From assembly GCF_001922585.1 (NCBI RefSeq), contig NZ_MRBS01000004.1, forward strand, positions 62,001-126,000: a stretch of 64,000 nt of DNA, in the 5' to 3' direction. Shown here in pieces: positions 48,466 to 59,202 of this stretch (position 1 is the first letter of the stretch; every line of letters starts with the position of its first letter). The notes under the pieces are model-generated. The model was given only the letters and a program-made list of their open reading frames with translations, ran no database searches and was not told the DNA's origin. The DNA is from Pantoea sp. 1.19. Its GTDB lineage: Bacteria > Pseudomonadota > Gammaproteobacteria > Enterobacterales > Enterobacteriaceae. The translations under genes and the position numbers were made by a program.

Positions 48466-49824
48466 ATGGATGATCAAATTCAGGGTGAGCAGCTGAAGCG
48501 CGGCTTAAAAAACCGCCATATTCAGCTGATTGCGTTGGGGGGTGCGGTGGGCACCGGCCTGTTTCTGGGGAGCGCATCGGTCATTCAATCCGCCGGTCCG
48601 GCCGTGATTCTCGGCTACGCTATTGCCGGCTTTATCGCTTTTCTGATTATGCGTCAGCTGGGTGAAATGGTGGTGGAAGAGCCGGTCGCCGGCAGTTTCA
48701 GCCACTTTGCCTACAAATACTGGGGCAACTTTGCCGGCTTCGCCTCCGGCTGGAATTACTGGGTGCTGTATGTACTGGTCGCCATGGCCGAACTGACCGC
48801 CGTGGGCAAATACATTCAGTTCTGGTGGCCCGAGATCCCCAGCTGGATCACCGCCGCCGCGTTCTTCCTGCTGATCAACGCCATCAACCTGACGAATGTG
48901 AAAGTGTTTGGTGAGATGGAGTTCTGGTTCGCCATCATAAAAGTAGTGGCGGTGATCGGCATGATCCTGTTTGGCGGCTGGCTGCTGTTTAGCGGCCACG
49001 CCGGACCGCAGGCTACGGTACGTAACCTGTGGGAACAGGGCGGGTTTCTGCCAAACGGCATGACCGGACTGATCATGATGATGGCGATCATTATGTTCTC
49101 TTTTGGCGGGCTGGAGCTGGTTGGCATCACCGCCGCGGAAGCGGATAACCCGGAGCAGAGCATTCCCAAAGCCACCAATCAGGTTATCTACCGCATCCTG
49201 ATTTTTTACGTCGGCTCGCTGGCGGTGCTGCTCTCACTGCTGCCCTGGACCCGCGTCACGGCGGACACCAGTCCGTTCGTGCTGATTTTTCACGAGCTGG
49301 GCGACAGCCTGGTGGCCAACGCGCTGAACGTGGTGATCCTCACCGCCGCGCTGTCGGTCTATAACAGCTGCGTCTATTGCAACAGCCGCATGCTGTTCGG
49401 CCTGGCGCAACAGGGTAACGCGCCGAAGGCGCTGCTGAAGGTCGACAAGCGCGGCGTGCCGGTGATCACCATTCTGGTTTCCGCCGTGGCAACGGCGTTC
49501 TGCGTGCTGATTAACTACCTGATGCCGGGCGAAGCCTTTGGCCTGCTGATGGCGCTGGTGGTCTCCGCGCTGGTGATCAACTGGGCGATGATAAGCCTGG
49601 CACACCTGAAATTTCGTCGGGTAAAAGACCAGCAGGGGGTGCAGACCCGCTTTAAAGCACTGCTCTACCCGGTTGGAAACTGGATCTGCCTGCTGTTCAT
49701 GGCCGGCATTCTGCTGATCATGGCGTTGACGCCGGGCATGGCAATTTCGGTCTGGCTGATTCCGGTATGGCTGGTGGTGCTGGCCGTAGGCTACCGTATC
49801 AAACTGGCGGTGCAGAAAGCCTGA
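48466..49824 (+). CDS. aroP: Aromatic amino acid permease AroP
   Basis: Inner-membrane APC-family carrier for Phe, Tyr and Trp. The 452-residue protein has twelve predicted transmembrane segments, with the substrate-binding signature GGAVGTGLFLGSASVIQSAGP in the first and FSFGGLELVGITAAEADNP in the middle. It lies divergent from pdhR, as in E. coli, supporting aroP over the paralogue pheP. Confidence 0.94.
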   Translation: MDDQIQGEQLKRGLKNRHIQLIALGGAVGTGLFLGSASVIQSAGPAVILGYAIAGFIAFLIMRQLGEMVVEEPVAGSFSHFAYKYWGNFAGFASGWNYWVLYVLVAMAELTAVGKYIQFWWPEIPSWITAAAFFLLINAINLTNVKVFGEMEFWFAIIKVVAVIGMILFGGWLLFSGHAGPQATVRNLWEQGGFLPNGMTGLIMMMAIIMFSFGGLELVGITAAEADNPEQSIPKATNQVIYRILIFYVGSLAVLLSLLPWTRVTADTSPFVLIFHELGDSLVANALNVVILTAALSVYNSCVYCNSRMLFGLAQQGNAPKALLKVDKRGVPVITILVSAVATAFCVLINYLMPGEAFGLLMALVVSALVINWAMISLAHLKFRRVKDQQGVQTRFKALLYPVGNWICLLFMAGILLIMALTPGMAISVWLIPVWLVVLAVGYRIKLAVQKA

Positions 49825-49869
49825 TCCGGTTAACGGCGACCCCGACCCGGTCGGGGCTACCTGCTCTGA

Positions 49870-49891
49870 GGACGCGCCCGCGTCCTTTTTT
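49870..49891 (+). terminator. Intrinsic terminator of aroP
   Basis: GGACGCG-CCC-GCGTCC followed by six T residues. A second GC hairpin (CCCCGACC/GGTCGGGG) precedes it. The T tract touches the stop codon of the convergent ampE. Confidence 0.9.
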
Positions 49892-50744
49892 ATACCAGCG
49901 TGCCGTAGATAGTAAGCAGCGCCACCACCACCACCAGCACCAGCGAAACGCGCTTCGCCAGCTGCACCGCTATACGCGGGGTGGTGACACTGTCAGTGTG
50001 CGGATCGCGCGCCAGCGCAAACTGCGCCAGTCGGGTCAGCACCTGATACTGCGGAGTGTGGCGATCGCCCAACGAGGCCAGCCAGGCGGGCAGCGCGCGC
50101 TCACCGTGACCGATCAACGCATAGGCAACGCCGACGAGCCGCACCGGGATCCAGTCCAGCCAGTGCAGCAGCGCATCCACGCCCGACTGCACCCGCACCA
50201 GCGGCTGGGCCTGACGCGCCAGCCAGCTTTGCCAGGCGCGCAGTACCGCGTACCCCACCAGCAGCACCGGCCCCCACGGCCCTCCGACGACAAACCAGAA
50301 CATCGGCGCCAGATAAAAGCGGTAGTTAATCCACAGCAGCGCGTTTTGCAGCGCGGTGAGGTATTCCCGCTCGCTGCAGGCCGGCGGCACGCCGTGAATC
50401 AGGGTTAGCTCGGCTGACATCGCCTCGCAGGCATCGCGGTCACCGCGGCTGGCCGCCTGCAGGTAGCGGTGGTAATGCAGGCGCGTCGAGCCTGCGCCAA
50501 TGCACAACATGCCAAGCGCGATCCAGAACAGCAGCAGCGGCGCGCCAAAATAGAGCCCACGCAGCGCAGCGATGGCCACCGCCACCAGCGCCATCGGCAG
50601 TAGCATCAGCAGCAGCGTGCGCAGCAGCGAAAAGCGGCGCTGGCGGCGAAACAGCGGCGTCAAACGCTGCTCCAGCTGCCAGTGCTCACCGAGTTTAAAC
50701 AGGCGCTCGAATCCCAACACTAACAATAAACTGAATAACGTCAT
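49890..50744 (-). CDS. ampE: AmpE inner-membrane protein
   Basis: 284-residue integral membrane protein with about four transmembrane segments and the AmpE pattern [14 protein letters not shown] and [22 protein letters not shown]. It is co-transcribed with ampD with a 4-nt overlap. It has been proposed as a sensory partner in beta-lactamase control; its exact role is not known. Confidence 0.93.
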   Translation of the reverse strand: MTLFSLLLVLGFERLFKLGEHWQLEQRLTPLFRRQRRFSLLRTLLLMLLPMALVAVAIAALRGLYFGAPLLLFWIALGMLCIGAGSTRLHYHRYLQAASRGDRDACEAMSAELTLIHGVPPACSEREYLTALQNALLWINYRFYLAPMFWFVVGGPWGPVLLVGYAVLRAWQSWLARQAQPLVRVQSGVDALLHWLDWIPVRLVGVAYALIGHGERALPAWLASLGDRHTPQYQVLTRLAQFALARDPHTDSVTTPRIAVQLAKRVSLVLVVVVALLTIYGTLV

Positions 50745-51310
50745 CGCGCGGTGCTCCCCTGCTGTTCCCCGACGGTCAGCGCCTGACGGTAGCGCGCCCA
50801 GTCAAAAGCCGGACCGGGATCGGTTTTTCTTTGCGGCGCAATGTCGCTGTGTCCGGTAAGGGTATCTGGTGTGATCGGATAGTGCGCCATCAGCAGCATC
50901 GTTACCGCCTGCAGCGCCTGATACTGGGCGTCCGTGTAGGGCAGCGTATCGGTGCCCTCCAGCTCAATCCCGATGGAAAAGTCATTGCAGGCCTCGCGTC
51001 CCTGCCACTGCGACACGCCGGCGTGCCAGGCGCGCAGGTGAAACGGCACGTACTGGACAATTTCGCCATCGCGACGGATCAGGCAGTGTGCGGACACCCG
51101 CAAATGCCGGATCCCGGCGAAAAACGGGTGCGCATCGTGGTCGAGCGTGCCGCTGAACAGCCGGTCGATCCACGGTCCGCCAAATTCACCCGGCGGCAGG
51201 CTAATATTGTGGATCACTAACAGCGCGGGCACCTCGCCCGACGGTCGCGCATTAACGTGAGGCGACGGCACTCGCCGTACGCCGCTTATCCATCCTTCTT
51301 CCAGCCGCAT
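50741..51310 (-). CDS. ampD: 1,6-anhydro-MurNAc-L-alanine amidase AmpD
   Basis: Cytosolic zinc amidase that recycles anhydromuropeptides and so keeps AmpR-controlled beta-lactamase low. From the ATG at 51310 it is 189 residues. The zinc ligands H34 ([14 protein letters not shown]), H154 (TGHSDIAP) and D164 ([11 protein letters not shown]) are at the family positions. An ATG eight codons upstream is in frame but adds no homology. Divergent from nadC. Confidence 0.96.
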   Translation of the reverse strand: MRLEEGWISGVRRVPSPHVNARPSGEVPALLVIHNISLPPGEFGGPWIDRLFSGTLDHDAHPFFAGIRHLRVSAHCLIRRDGEIVQYVPFHLRAWHAGVSQWQGREACNDFSIGIELEGTDTLPYTDAQYQALQAVTMLLMAHYPITPDTLTGHSDIAPQRKTDPGPAFDWARYRQALTVGEQQGSTAR

Positions 51311-51455
51311 GCCGGACTCTCCGTCAGAAAACACTGCTTTTCAGGGTAACACGTTTCGCTCGCCCGCGAGGAGTATCGCCGCGCCGTTGGCTGGCGTGGC
51401 GGGCACAAACGCGCTAGAGTAAACGCACTTTTTATCCGCCTTTCGGAGCCCGTGA

Positions 51456-52346
<891 letters not shown>

Positions 52347-52354
52347 TAAGCCCG

Positions 52355-52377
52355 GCCCCGCCGCCTCCCGGCGGGGC
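52355..52377 (+). terminator. Hairpin after nadC
   Basis: GCCCCGCCG and CGGCGGGGC form a 9-bp stem around a 5-nt loop, 8 nt past the nadC stop. No clear T run follows directly. Confidence 0.5.
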
Positions 52378-52544
52378 GGTCGTCCCGCTTTAATCTCTCC
52401 TTCCTGCCTTCTTTCCTTTCTGACTGTAACCGCGTGCAACGTCAATAAAACAGTGCGCACCCGCTTCCCGTCCGCGCATTTTGCCCTCGCCGCGTACGCC
52501 CGGGCATCGCTATCCTGGTAGCTCCAATATGATGGAGTTGTACT

Positions 52545-52988
52545 ATGGCCACCCAACACGGATTTACCCTGATTGAGCTGATGATTGTTATCACCATGAT
52601 TGCCATGCTCAGCGCCATCGGGCTGCCGGCCTATCAGGGTTATCTGCAGAAAGCCGCGTTGACCGACATGCTGCAGAGCGTGATGCCGCTCAAAACCGCT
52701 GCCGAACTCTGCGCCATTGAGCACGGCAACGTGGCGGCGTGCAGCAGCGGCAGCGAGGGAATACCTTCCCCCACACCGTCGCGCTATATCGCCCGGCTAA
52801 CGCTGAATCACGGCCAGCTGGCGGTTCACGGCGGCGACATGCTCACCGGCCTGACCCTGACCCTGACGCCGGAGCAGCAGAAAAACGGCCTGCTGCGCTG
52901 GCAGCAGCGCTGCGACAGCGACAGTGACGCTCTGCGGGCGGCGTGCCAGTCGGTGTTCCGCTTTCAGTCCTCGGGAGAGACGCCGTGA
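52545..52988 (+). CDS. ppdD: Prepilin peptidase-dependent major pilin PpdD
   Basis: Type IV pilin of 147 residues. The short leader MATQHG ends in the processing glycine, followed by FTLIELMIVITMIAML with glutamate at mature position 5, the class III signal. Two cysteines in the middle (ELCAIE, AACSSG) and two near the C-terminus suggest disulfides, as in E. coli PpdD. It forms an operon with hofB and hofC. Confidence 0.94.
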   Translation: MATQHGFTLIELMIVITMIAMLSAIGLPAYQGYLQKAALTDMLQSVMPLKTAAELCAIEHGNVAACSSGSEGIPSPTPSRYIARLTLNHGQLAVHGGDMLTGLTLTLTPEQQKNGLLRWQQRCDSDSDALRAACQSVFRFQSSGETP

Positions 52989-54367
52989 GTCCGGAACAGG
53001 CTACGCTTATCCAGCAGGTATGCCAGCGCTGGCAGGCGGAAGTGATCGACCCCATCGCCGATCCGCTGCGTATCGCGGTGGCGGAAGGCAGCCTGCAGCC
53101 GCTGTTGCAGGCGCTGCGCTTTGTCACCGACCAACCGCTGGATATCGTGCCGTGCTCTCCCGCACAGCTGGCCCACTACGCGCAGCAGGCGGTGCCGGAG
53201 GCGCCGTCTGCTGCGCCGATTGCCACGGTGCTGGATGACCTGCTGGAGACCGCGCTGGTCCGCCGCGCGTCGGATATGCACATTGAGCCGCAGGAAACGC
53301 ACCTGCAAATCCGACTGCGCGTTGACGGGGTGCTGCATGCGCTGCCGCCACTCGCGCTGGCCCAGCATGCGCCGCTGCTGGCGCGGCTAAAAATCCTCGC
53401 CGGGCTGGATATTGCCGAACGTCGCCTGCCGCAGGATGGGCAGTTCAGCCAGTGGGTAGGCCAGCGTCCCTGCGCGTTTCGACTGGCTACGCTGCCGACC
53501 CGCCACGGTGAGAAAGCGGCGATTCGCCTACTGGAAAGCCGGGCGCAGGCGCGCTCGCTGGCCAACCTTGGCATGCCGGCGGAAGCGCTGGCCTGCTTTC
53601 AGGCGGCACTGGCCCGCCCACAGGGCATGATTCTGGTTACCGGACCGACCGGCAGTGGGAAAACCTTCACCCTCTACAGCGCCCTGCAGGCAATCAATAC
53701 CCCCTGCCGCAAAGTGTGCAGCGTGGAAGACCCGGTGGAAATGCCGGTGGCCGGCCTTAACCAGACCCAAACGCATGCGCCCAGCGGGCTCGATTTTCAG
53801 CGGGTGCTGCGCGCGCTGCTGCGTCAGGATCCCGATGTGATCATGGTTGGCGAGATCCGCGATGCAGAGACGGCCGATATCGCACTGAAAGCGGCGCAGA
53901 CCGGCCACCTGGTGCTCTCCACCCTGCACACCAACTCCACCACCGACACCCTGATCCGCCTGCGGCAGATGGGCATCCCCGGCTGGTTGCTGGCGACCTC
54001 GCTGCGTCTGATTATCGCCCAGCGGTTGGTCAGACGCCTGTGTCCGCACTGTCGCCATCCTGCGGCGGCATCTCCCTCGCCGCCGGCGGAACCGGCAGCC
54101 GCCTGCGCCTCGCCGTGGATCGCACCGGGGTGTGAGCGCTGCTATTCCGGTTTTTACGGGCGGCTGGCGCTGTTTGAAATACTGCCGATCGACGCCCGAC
54201 TGCAGCAGGCCATCGCCGGTGAGGCCCCGGCCGATCGCCTGGCCGACCTGGCCCGCCAGCAGGGTATGCGCACTCTGTATCAGGCGGGAGAGCAGCAGAT
54301 CGCCCTGGGTGAAACCACGCTGGCGGAGCTGCATCGCGCGGTCGGTCTACCCGATGACGACGCGTAA
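52985..54367 (+). CDS. hofB: Type IV pilus assembly ATPase HofB
   Basis: GspE/PilB-type extension ATPase for the PpdD pilus. The start is GTG (52985) in a GTGA overlap with the ppdD stop, giving MSPEQATLIQQVC and 460 residues; an upstream in-frame GTG lies inside ppdD. Walker A is GPTGSGKTFTL, Walker B LLRQDPDVIMVGEIRD, and the zinc-binding cysteines are CPHCRHP and CERCYSG. All elements are intact. Confidence 0.93.
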   Translation: MSPEQATLIQQVCQRWQAEVIDPIADPLRIAVAEGSLQPLLQALRFVTDQPLDIVPCSPAQLAHYAQQAVPEAPSAAPIATVLDDLLETALVRRASDMHIEPQETHLQIRLRVDGVLHALPPLALAQHAPLLARLKILAGLDIAERRLPQDGQFSQWVGQRPCAFRLATLPTRHGEKAAIRLLESRAQARSLANLGMPAEALACFQAALARPQGMILVTGPTGSGKTFTLYSALQAINTPCRKVCSVEDPVEMPVAGLNQTQTHAPSGLDFQRVLRALLRQDPDVIMVGEIRDAETADIALKAAQTGHLVLSTLHTNSTTDTLIRLRQMGIPGWLLATSLRLIIAQRLVRRLCPHCRHPAAASPSPPAEPAAACASPWIAPGCERCYSGFYGRLALFEILPIDARLQQAIAGEAPADRLADLARQQGMRTLYQAGEQQIALGETTLAELHRAVGLPDDDA

Positions 54368-55571
54368 GCTGTGGTACTGGACGGCACTTGACGCCAATGG
54401 CGCTCTGCATACCGGATGCACCTTTGCCTCCAGCCGTCAGGTGCTGGACGAGATGCTGTGGCAGCAACAGCGGCTGCAGACGCTCAGCGTCAGGCGGCTG
54501 GCGCGCCAGCATCGCTTTCATCATCGGGATCACGAGCGGCTTATCGCGCTGTTTCGCCAGCTGGGTACGCTGCTGCACACCGGAATAACGCTGTCAGATG
54601 CGCTGCGCCTGCTGGCGGACGGCGATCCCCTGCCTGCCTGGCGGGCGCTGCTTGCCGACCTGCGCCTGCAGCTGAACCAGGGCACCCCTCTCGCTACGGC
54701 GCTACAGGCCTGGCCGGACGTGTTCAGCCCGCTCTGTGCGGCGATGATCGCCGTGGGTGAACTGACCGGCAGGCTGGCGGCATGCTGTGAACAACTGGCC
54801 GCGCAGCAGACGCGTCAGCGTCTGCTGCAGCAAAAAGTGGTAAAAGCCTTGCGCTATCCGCTGCTGATCCTGCTGGTGGCGCTGGCGGTCAGCGCCGGCA
54901 TGCTGCTGTTCGTGTTACCGCAGTTCGCCGCCGTATATCGCAGCCTTGACGCGCCGCTGCCCACCTTTACCCGGATGCTGCTGGATCTCGCCGCGGCGCT
55001 GGCGCAGTGGGGCGGTGCGGCGCCGCCGCTGTGCGGGCTGGCGCTGCTCCTGTACCGGGCCGCGGGCAGGCGCTATTCGTCGTTCGTCGCCCGGCAGCAG
55101 CGGCTGCTGCTGCGATGCCCCCTGCTGGGCCCGCTGTGGCAGGGCAGCCAGCTGGCGAGGCTGTACGCTACCCTGACGCTGACGCAAACCGCCGGCCTGA
55201 CGCTGGTGCAGAGCCTGAGCGCCGCAGAGCGGGTCCTGCCTCCGCCGCTGTGGCAGGAGGCGATCGCCGCGCTGCGCGCGCACATCGCCGGCGGTAACAC
55301 GCTGCACAGCGGCATCGCCGCCCAGCCGCTGTTTACTCCCCTCTGCCGCCAGCTGATACGTACCGGCGAAGAGTCCGGCACGCTGGACGTGCTGCTGGAG
55401 CGGCTGGCGGTCTGGCACGAGGCACGCAGTCTTGAACGGGCGGATAGTCTGGCGGCGGCGATGGAGCCAGTGATGCTGCTGCTGACTGGCGGGCTGGTTG
55501 GGGCGCTGGTTATTGGGATGTATCTGCCGCTGTTTGGCCTGGGTGACGCGCTATCAGCGGCGGGCGGTTAG
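54354..55571 (+). CDS. hofC: Type IV pilus platform protein HofC
   Basis: 405-residue GspF/PilC-type inner-membrane protein with the conserved RQLGTLLHTGITLSDALRLL, three hydrophobic helices and a C-terminal GGLVGALVIGMYLPLFGL. The ATG at 54354 overlaps hofB by 14 nt; in-frame upstream codons lie in hofB. Its last 120 bp are the parent of a tandem duplication downstream. Confidence 0.92.
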   Translation: MTTRKLWYWTALDANGALHTGCTFASSRQVLDEMLWQQQRLQTLSVRRLARQHRFHHRDHERLIALFRQLGTLLHTGITLSDALRLLADGDPLPAWRALLADLRLQLNQGTPLATALQAWPDVFSPLCAAMIAVGELTGRLAACCEQLAAQQTRQRLLQQKVVKALRYPLLILLVALAVSAGMLLFVLPQFAAVYRSLDAPLPTFTRMLLDLAAALAQWGGAAPPLCGLALLLYRAAGRRYSSFVARQQRLLLRCPLLGPLWQGSQLARLYATLTLTQTAGLTLVQSLSAAERVLPPPLWQEAIAALRAHIAGGNTLHSGIAAQPLFTPLCRQLIRTGEESGTLDVLLERLAVWHEARSLERADSLAAAMEPVMLLLTGGLVGALVIGMYLPLFGLGDALSAAGG

Positions 55572-55920
55572 CCCGACGGCGGCGCGGGTGCCAGTGCCGC
55601 TGCTCGCTGGCGGGCGGGTCGGGGCGCGGGTTATCGGGATGTCTCGGCCGCAGGTTGGCCTGATGACGCGCGTTCAGCGGCGGGCGGTTAGCCCGGCGGC
55701 GGCGCGGGTGCCAGTGCCGCTGCTCGCTGGCGGGCGGGTGGGGCGCGGGTTATCGGGATGTCTCTGCCGCGGGTTGGCCTGGGTGACGCGCGTTCTGCGG
55801 CGGGCGGTTAGCCCGGCGGCGGCGCGGGTGCCAGTGCCGCTGCTCGCTGGCGGGCGGGTCGGGGCGCGGGTTATCGGGGTGTCTCGGCCGCAGGTTGGCC
55901 TGATGACGCGCGTTCTGCGG
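55440..55920 (+). repeat. 120-bp tandem repeats derived from the 3' end of hofC
   Basis: Three consecutive 120-bp copies (55561-55680, 55681-55800, 55801-55920) follow the hofC 3' end, which is the fourth, parental unit (about 55440-55560). Shared blocks include GCGGCGGGCGGTTAGCCCG and GTGCCAGTGCCGCTGCT. The first and third copies resemble each other most, and the middle one is closer to hofC in its last third. The copies have drifted to higher GC. They fill the space where E. coli has guaC. The 210 bp up to coaE after the array shows nothing recognisable. Confidence 0.9.
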
Positions 55921-56131
55921 CGGGCGGATAACCGCCGGCACCGGCACCCGCTTTCCCCTGCGCGGGCAGTCATCCGCGTCATCCCACAGGCGGAAAAACC
56001 CGGCGCCGGGCGTGCGAATACCGGCGCTTTTAGGCTACAATCGCCTGCATACCGTGCGTGATAATACGCTACCACGCGGACGCGTCGGGACCATCGCCGG
56101 CTACGCGCACCGCAACAGAGACTGGCAGCTT

Positions 56132-56764
56132 ATGGTTTATACAGTGGCCCTGACCGGCGGCATCGGCAGTGGCAAAAGTAAAGTCGCCGAGGCGTTTGCC
56201 GCACTGGGCGTACCGATCATAGACGCCGACGTGATTGCCCGCCAGGTGGTTGCACCGGGCCAGCCGGCGCTGGACGCTATCGTCGACCATTTTGGCGGTG
56301 AGATACTGCGGGCCGACGGCCACCTCGACAGGGCGCGACTGCGCCAGCGTATTTTCGCCGATCGCGAAGAGAAACGCTGGCTGAATGCGCTACTGCATCC
56401 ACGGATTCAGGCCGAAACCCGGCGACAAATCGCCGCCTGCCGCGCCCCCTGGTGCCTGTGGGTCGTACCACTGCTGGTAGAAAATCAGCTGCAGTCGCGA
56501 GCCGATCGCGTGCTGGTGGTGGATGTGGATATCGACACCCAGCGGATCCGCACGCAGCGCAGGGATGGCGTCAGCCGCGAACAGGCTGAACAGATTATCC
56601 AGGCCCAGGCCTCGCGCGCCGCGCGCCTGGCCGTCGCGGATGATGTCATTGATAACAGCGGCAGTGCTGAAGCGATAGCACCGCGCGTTGCCGAACTGGC
56701 GCAGTGCTATGCGCGCCTGGCGGCTGAACAGGAAAACCAGCATGACAACCACCGTTCTGTTTGA
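56132..56764 (+). CDS. coaE: Dephospho-CoA kinase
   Basis: Last enzyme of CoA synthesis, phosphorylating dephospho-CoA. The ATG at 56132 gives [16 protein letters not shown] with the P-loop at residues 9-16; the 210-residue length fits the family. [10 protein letters not shown] and [11 protein letters not shown] are conserved. In-frame codons upstream have no homology. It overlaps zapD by 23 nt. Confidence 0.96.
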   Translation: MVYTVALTGGIGSGKSKVAEAFAALGVPIIDADVIARQVVAPGQPALDAIVDHFGGEILRADGHLDRARLRQRIFADREEKRWLNALLHPRIQAETRRQIAACRAPWCLWVVPLLVENQLQSRADRVLVVDVDIDTQRIRTQRRDGVSREQAEQIIQAQASRAARLAVADDVIDNSGSAEAIAPRVAELAQCYARLAAEQENQHDNHRSV

Positions 56765-57485
56765 ACACCCTCTGAATGAGAAGATCCGTACCTGGCTGCG
56801 GATAGAATTTCTGATAGGACAGCTGCGGGCATGCCCGCCGCTGAGCGACTCCCTCAGCGCGCTCAGTTTTTTCCGTAATCTTACCGAACTGCTTGACGTG
56901 TTTGAGCGTGGCGAGCTGCGCACAGAGATAGTGAAAGAGCTGGATAAACAGCAGCAAAAGCTGCTGGCCTGGCGGGATGTACCCGGTGTCGATCCGGACG
57001 TGGTGAACAGCCTGAGTGAGAAGCTTAAACATCGGTCGGCGCAGCTGATGGCGGCCCCGCGCATGGGCCAGCCGTTGCGGGAGGACCGGCTGATTGGCCT
57101 GGTTCGCCAGCGCATGAGTATTCCAGGCGGCTGCTGCTCTTTTGATTTGCCCACCCTGCACATCTGGCTGCATATGCCGCAGGCCGTGCGGGATGCACAG
57201 GTCGCCGGGTGGCTCGCAACGCTGCTGCCGCTGGCCGAAGCGCTGGATGTAGTGCTGGAGCTGATTCGCCAGTCTGGCACCTTTCGCCAGCAAACCAGCC
57301 TGAACGGCTTCTTTCAGGATAATGCTGAGGACGGGGAGTTGCTGCGGCTGCAGCTCACGTTAGAAGATGCCCTCTATCCCCAGGTTTCCGGCCATAAAAG
57401 CCGGTATGCCATTCGTTTTTTGCCGCTGGATAGCGAACGCGGCGACGTCCCGCCGCGCCTCGATTTCCAGCTGGCCTGTTGCTAA
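56742..57485 (+). CDS. zapD: Cell division protein ZapD
   Basis: Cytosolic FtsZ-bundling protein that stabilises the Z-ring. From the ATG at 56742 it is 247 residues, as in E. coli. [18 protein letters not shown] at the N-terminus and [14 protein letters not shown] are typical. Co-transcribed with coaE and yacG. Confidence 0.95.
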   Translation: MTTTVLFEHPLNEKIRTWLRIEFLIGQLRACPPLSDSLSALSFFRNLTELLDVFERGELRTEIVKELDKQQQKLLAWRDVPGVDPDVVNSLSEKLKHRSAQLMAAPRMGQPLREDRLIGLVRQRMSIPGGCCSFDLPTLHIWLHMPQAVRDAQVAGWLATLLPLAEALDVVLELIRQSGTFRQQTSLNGFFQDNAEDGELLRLQLTLEDALYPQVSGHKSRYAIRFLPLDSERGDVPPRLDFQLACC

Positions 57486-57494
57486 GGAGCCGCC

Positions 57495-57692
57495 ATGAGC
57501 GACGTCATGATTGTTAACTGCCCCACCTGCAGTAAAGCGGTCGTCTGGGGCGAAATCAGCCCTAACCGCCCCTTTTGCAGCAAGCGCTGCCAGCTGATTG
57601 ATTTAGGCGAGTGGGCGGCAGAGGAAAAGCGCATTGCCAGCCAGGGTGAGCTGAACGAAACGGAGAACTGGAGCGAGTCCCAACCGGAGTGA
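57495..57692 (+). CDS. yacG: DNA gyrase inhibitor YacG
   Basis: 65-residue zinc protein that binds GyrB. The four zinc ligands C9, C12, C28 and C32 lie in NCPTCSK and [14 protein letters not shown]; the acidic C-terminal tail is as expected. It starts 9 nt after zapD behind AAGGAG. Confidence 0.94.
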   Translation: MSDVMIVNCPTCSKAVVWGEISPNRPFCSKRCQLIDLGEWAAEEKRIASQGELNETENWSESQPE

Positions 57693-57719
57693 TCCGGCCA
57701 GGAGCCTCACCCGATGGCG

Positions 57720-58118
57720 CTATTCGGTGGCTTCACGCTTTAGCCGTTCGATAATTCCGGCGTTAGCGGGTGGAAACTCATCGGCGTCGAGTTCACCCTG
57801 CGCCACCCAGCGTCCCGGTTGCCCTTCGCGCCCCCACGGCTCACCGCGCCAGGCCTCTACCAGATAAAAGTGCAGCGTCACCCGCCGCTCGTCAAACGCG
57901 TGCTCAACAATTTCATAGGGGGAGGCACGCTCAACGTCGATACCCACCTCTTCATTGAGTTCGCGCGCCAGCGCCATGTCGGCGGTTTCGCCGGATTCAA
58001 ATTTGCCACCGGCAAACTCCCATTTGCCGGCCATATGGCTCTGCGCAGCGCGCTGGGTAAGGAAAATGCGCTGTTGGCCGTCGCGGATGATGCCGACCGC
58101 GATATTGAGATGTGTCAT
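57720..58118 (-). CDS. mutT: 8-oxo-dGTP diphosphatase MutT
   Basis: Nudix hydrolase that removes 8-oxo-dGTP from the nucleotide pool. The 132-residue protein carries a complete Nudix box at about residues 37-60, beginning GGKFESGE and ending RELNEEVGI. It is convergent with yacG. In E. coli secA would come next; here the cytochrome b561 and type II secretion block follows. Confidence 0.95.
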   Translation of the reverse strand: MTHLNIAVGIIRDGQQRIFLTQRAAQSHMAGKWEFAGGKFESGETADMALARELNEEVGIDVERASPYEIVEHAFDERRVTLHFYLVEAWRGEPWGREGQPGRWVAQGELDADEFPPANAGIIERLKREATE

Positions 58119-58387
58119 TAAGCTGGCTCACTCTGTCGTCATGTAAACCCGCTTAGTGTATACCCAAAACCGCATTGATGGCATTGCCCACAACGGACAG
58201 CGCATTCGCCGGCCCGCTCTTCTCCTGCTATCCGGGCGGGCCGCCCCGTCGCGGCGGTCGATTACGCTCCGCCGGCCGCCCTCACCCCGGTACTGCCTTA
58301 AATTAAGGTGTGTAAGATGTAAAATCTGTACCCGGCTGGCGACCAGATTTTATAGTGATGGCCTGTTCCATCCGTTAACTACTGCAC

Positions 58388-58897
58388 ATGAAAACAACCT
58401 ATTCACGACCGCAAATTTTTCTTCACTGGATGTCTGCACTGGTTATCCTCTGGGCAACGGCCAGTGGATTTTATAATGCTTTTTTTACTCCAACACCGCA
58501 CATAAAAACCTGGATTGCCTGGTTCAACGTATCGCTGACCACGCTTTTCATTCCTTTTTTTCTTCTGCGCATCGCCTGTTTATGGCTTCACGGCAAGCCC
58601 GACTGCTCATTATTAAGCGCGCATGAAAAAAAGATTGCCCGTGTGGCCCACGCGTTGCTCTATATCAATATATCTGCCGTGCTGATCACCGGCGTGTTAA
58701 TGATGGACCGCCCCATCAATGTCTTTCACGTAATCACCCTGCCCCAACCAATAACGGCCGCCTATCTGATTGGCGGATTTAATGTGGCACACAAAGTTTT
58801 TTGCATTTCATTAAGTATGCTGATCGTTGCACACCTTCTTGCCGTGATAAAACATCACCTGGCGGGGAAAGACATCATCAAAAAGATGCTCCCATGA
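58388..58897 (+). CDS. Cytochrome b561 family protein
   Basis: 169-residue four-helix inner-membrane b-type cytochrome. Candidate haem ligands are histidines in QIFLHWMSAL, RVAHALLYIN, NVAHKVFC and IVAHLLAVIKHHLAG, the usual helix pattern of YodB/CybB. It is more AT-rich than the flanking core genes, suggesting acquisition. The electron partner is unknown. Confidence 0.85.
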   Translation: MKTTYSRPQIFLHWMSALVILWATASGFYNAFFTPTPHIKTWIAWFNVSLTTLFIPFFLLRIACLWLHGKPDCSLLSAHEKKIARVAHALLYINISAVLITGVLMMDRPINVFHVITLPQPITAAYLIGGFNVAHKVFCISLSMLIVAHLLAVIKHHLAGKDIIKKMLP

Positions 58898-59202
58898 AGG
58901 CGTCACCGGCAGGGCAGCAGCGGGGATACCCTGGGGAGAAAACTGTGCTCCTCCTGCGCAAATCAAGGCGCACTGAGCCCCCCTTTAATGCGTTATAAAA
59001 AATATAATCCCATATTAATATCTGCACACTAACAAACTTAAGATAAAAAAATAATTAATAAAATCATATAGATAAAACGAAAAAACTTAACATTTTTCGA
59101 TTAACAAAATAAGTAAATTGCATCGTCAAACAGGGTTGCCTATAGTGCTCGCCAGATTAAGACAATCCCTGCATGATAAACCATATAAAAGGAACGTGTA
59201 CC
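58898..59202. other. AT-rich region upstream of the winged-helix gene
   Basis: 305 bp. From 58985 onwards it is strongly AT-rich, with several promoter-like A/T runs and no gene. It probably holds the promoter of the downstream regulator and gsp operon. Confidence 0.5.

Noticed and set aside
55498-56061. 187-codon ORF through the hofC-derived tandem repeats as a repeat protein
   Set aside because: It has no start signal, is out of frame with hofC, and is explained by a 120-bp period divisible by three; kept only as a repeat.
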